Shown one piece after another: positions 62,468-64,000 of a stretch of 64,000 bases of DNA. The notes beneath the pieces are model-generated. The model was not told the DNA's origin. It did no database searches and saw only the letters and a list, made by a program, of their open reading frames with translations. Position numbers and translations under genes: made by a program. This stretch comes from Tridacna crocea (lineage: Eukaryota > Mollusca > Bivalvia > Cardiida > Cardiidae). Location: the NCBI GenBank assembly GCA_943736015.1, contig OX031057.1, positions 58,672,001-58,736,000 on the forward strand, written 5' to 3'. How positions within the stretch are numbered: position 1 is the stretch's first letter; each line of letters opens with the position of its first letter.

Positions 62468-64000
62468 TGACCCAAATAATTCAGTAGAACATGGTCAAAA
62501 TCTAATAAGATCCACCAACACTGATGAGAGGGGATTTGTCTCCAAAAACCAGAACGAGCCTGTACTGGAAAGGGAGAACACGCGCAAACGTAATATTGGT
62601 AATAATGAACCAACGGTGTTTATTCTTTCCTCAAAAAGACTGACTTGTCATCAAGAGAAAGTACTCAACTACGGCCTTAAGTTTATCCCTACAAACTTGA
62701 ATATTGATTTGACAGAGCCTATAACAGATTTAAAAGAATGGGAAAGGCGAATGAGGTTAGCTGAATACTTTGCCGATAAGGATGACAGTGGCCAAGACTT
62801 CATTGAAAACCAGTACAGAAAGAAATCGGACTGGACACCTCCAGAAGGAAGGGATAAATGGCTTGATCTGTATTTAGAATCTGTTTCGAAAGAAATTATC
62901 CAAAATGTAAATCGACATCCACAAACCAATATGACTGACAAAGAGTTAAGAGCAATACAAGAACTAGTAATGGACAATTCGATTATAATACGTCCGGCAG
63001 ATAAGGGTAGTGGTATTGCTATTATTGACACAGATGAGTATATCAATAAAATAGAAAAGGAATTACAGGATACAACAACATACAAACAAATGGATCGAGA
63101 TATCACAAAGGATGTCGCTAAGAAAGCGGAAAAAATCGTAAATAGGCTACACAGAAATGGGTATATCACTAAAGACATGAAAAATTATATGCTACCTAAA
63201 AATGCGCGACCGGGAAAGATTAAAGGCAATCCAAAAATCCACAAGCCAGATATACCATACAGAATTATTATTAGTGGTATCGGGCATGCTACTGAAAAGA
63301 TAGCAGAGATAGCAGAAAAAGAGCTCGACCAACATGTAAAATCATTACCTTCTTATATTCAGGACACTTTTGATTTCATTAATAAACTAAAAACTTTGCC
63401 ACAACCCTTACCGAAGAACGCGATACTTTCCTGTATGGATGTTAAGTCCCTTTACCCAAGTGTACCAAAATCCGATGGAAGAAGAGCTTGCGAGATGGCC
63501 CTTAACACCAGGAGTGATCGAACTATTCCAACTGAGGAGGTCATAGAAATGATAGACTTGACATTAGAAAATAATAATTTCGAATTCAATGGGAAACATT
63601 ATTTACAAATTGATGGAACAGCAATAGGCAGTCGGCTAGGAATGAACTATGCATCCACATATATGGGGGAATGGGAAAAGAACCTTTTATCTAAAACCAA
63701 AATGGATCCGCAAGCATACTTCAGATATGTGGATGATGTATGGGGTATTTGGTTACATGGTGAGCAATCCTTGAAAGAATTTCATGACTTAGCTAATTCT
63801 ATCCATCCAAGAATAAAGGTAGACCTTAGATATGCTTACGACAAGATAGAGTTCCTAGATACATTGACGAAGATAGAAAATGGATTCATTACTACAACAC
63901 TGTATGAAAAGCCAACCGACAGACACTTATACTTGCATCGTAAATCAGACCACCCGAGATCAGTGAAAAAGTCAATACCATATGGATTAGCTATTAGGGC
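60040..64000. repeat. large head-to-head inverted repeat
   Basis: Left arm 60040-61702 and right arm 62425-64000 are the same Penelope-like sequence in opposite orientation, differing by an 87 bp gap (present only in the left arm) and scattered substitutions. The 722 bp between them (61703-62424) is the OTU-coding 5' part of the left copy. The right arm continues past the window. Confidence 0.9.
62445..64000 (+). CDS. Penelope-like retroelement, facing copy, truncated at window edge
   Basis: Open from ATG 62445 to the last base with no stop (about 518 codons). Nearly identical to residues ~263-810 of the minus-strand ORF: it contains DPNNSVEHGQNLIRS, PADKGSG, the motif A segment MDVKSLYPSV, IDGTAIGSRLGM and YVDD. 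It ends within IPYGLAIR, before the Cys cluster and GIY-YIG, which would lie beyond the window. It lacks the OTU region. It has an in-frame deletion of 87 bp relative to the other copy (after the residues EPVLE, resuming at RENTRKR) and a few substitutions (L to P before ITDLKEW; R to H in NSIHPRIK). A 5'-truncated or rearranged copy; the ATG is internal to the original protein. Confidence 0.85.
   Translation, partial: MTQKTKDIDPNNSVEHGQNLIRSTNTDERGFVSKNQNEPVLERENTRKRNIGNNEPTVFILSSKRLTCHQEKVLNYGLKFIPTNLNIDLTEPITDLKEWERRMRLAEYFADKDDSGQDFIENQYRKKSDWTPPEGRDKWLDLYLESVSKEIIQNVNRHPQTNMTDKELRAIQELVMDNSIIIRPADKGSGIAIIDTDEYINKIEKELQDTTTYKQMDRDITKDVAKKAEKIVNRLHRNGYITKDMKNYMLPKNARPGKIKGNPKIHKPDIPYRIIISGIGHATEKIAEIAEKELDQHVKSLPSYIQDTFDFINKLKTLPQPLPKNAILSCMDVKSLYPSVPKSDGRRACEMALNTRSDRTIPTEEVIEMIDLTLENNNFEFNGKHYLQIDGTAIGSRLGMNYASTYMGEWEKNLLSKTKMDPQAYFRYVDDVWGIWLHGEQSLKEFHDLANSIHPRIKVDLRYAYDKIEFLDTLTKIENGFITTTLYEKPTDRHLYLHRKSDHPRSVKKSIPYGLAIR

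Overview
The window looks like intergenic or intronic DNA from a eukaryote packed with transposable elements, most likely a bivalve mollusc. It is AT-rich with no operon-like gene packing. It holds many short inverted-repeat elements (MITEs and foldbacks), tRNA-derived SINEs whose 3' core reads AAAATGGCGTTAAAC, truncated LINE-like 3' tails and a Penelope-like retroelement. A dreissenid-type bivalve is my guess from memory of such repeats; nothing in the sequence proves it.

Family names used in the entries: A = ~230 bp element with TTAA ends, terminal inverted repeat TTAAC(C/T)C(A/T)TTACCACAC, and a ~67 bp central palindrome (core CATTGTGGGAAAAGG). B = ~200 bp fully foldback element with ends GGGCCCGTATTCACC. 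C = ~260 bp element with ends GGCCTGCAACACGCG. D = ~212 bp TTAA-ended element with a GATCAAGATCAGACTGC palindrome. E = ~240 bp element with ends AAATGAGCCATGCTCTGTG. F = dispersed repeat with TTTCGGTGAAAG and ATTACGTC landmarks. G = ~340 bp repeat with an AGCTTGTGGTTAATAT hairpin. H = ~245 bp repeat with TGTCTGCGCATGTCATAT.

Layout: 0-15 kb is a mosaic of A-E elements, a six-unit ~189 bp tandem array (4.9-6.3 kb), a SINE and simple repeats. A single coding-exon candidate (minus strand) lies at 15.1 kb. At 18.0-19.9 kb is a 1.88 kb inverted-repeat transposon whose arms are arrays of a CCGTA-like motif spaced 10-11 bp apart. 20-33 kb is A, D, E, F, G and H repeats plus two tandem arrays. A 686 bp transposon with subterminal TTTCGCCC arrays sits inside an F repeat at 33.5-34.2 kb, with a perfect 8 bp target duplication. 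34-57 kb is more of the same, with a second exon candidate at 39.7 kb (plus), a composite A-in-D tandem duplication (40.5-41.4 kb), a mariner-like transposase fossil (52.8-53.1 kb) and a 447 bp relative, in architecture, of the 686 bp transposon (56.4-56.8 kb).

The only long open reading frames belong to a Penelope-like retroelement at 59.2-64 kb. A minus-strand 1084-residue ORF has, in order, an OTU-like cysteine protease domain, a Penelope-type reverse transcriptase, a Cys cluster and a GIY-YIG endonuclease. Facing it head to head is a near-identical, 5'-truncated plus-strand copy that runs off the window. No rRNA gene, CRISPR, bacterial-type gene or functional tRNA gene was seen.
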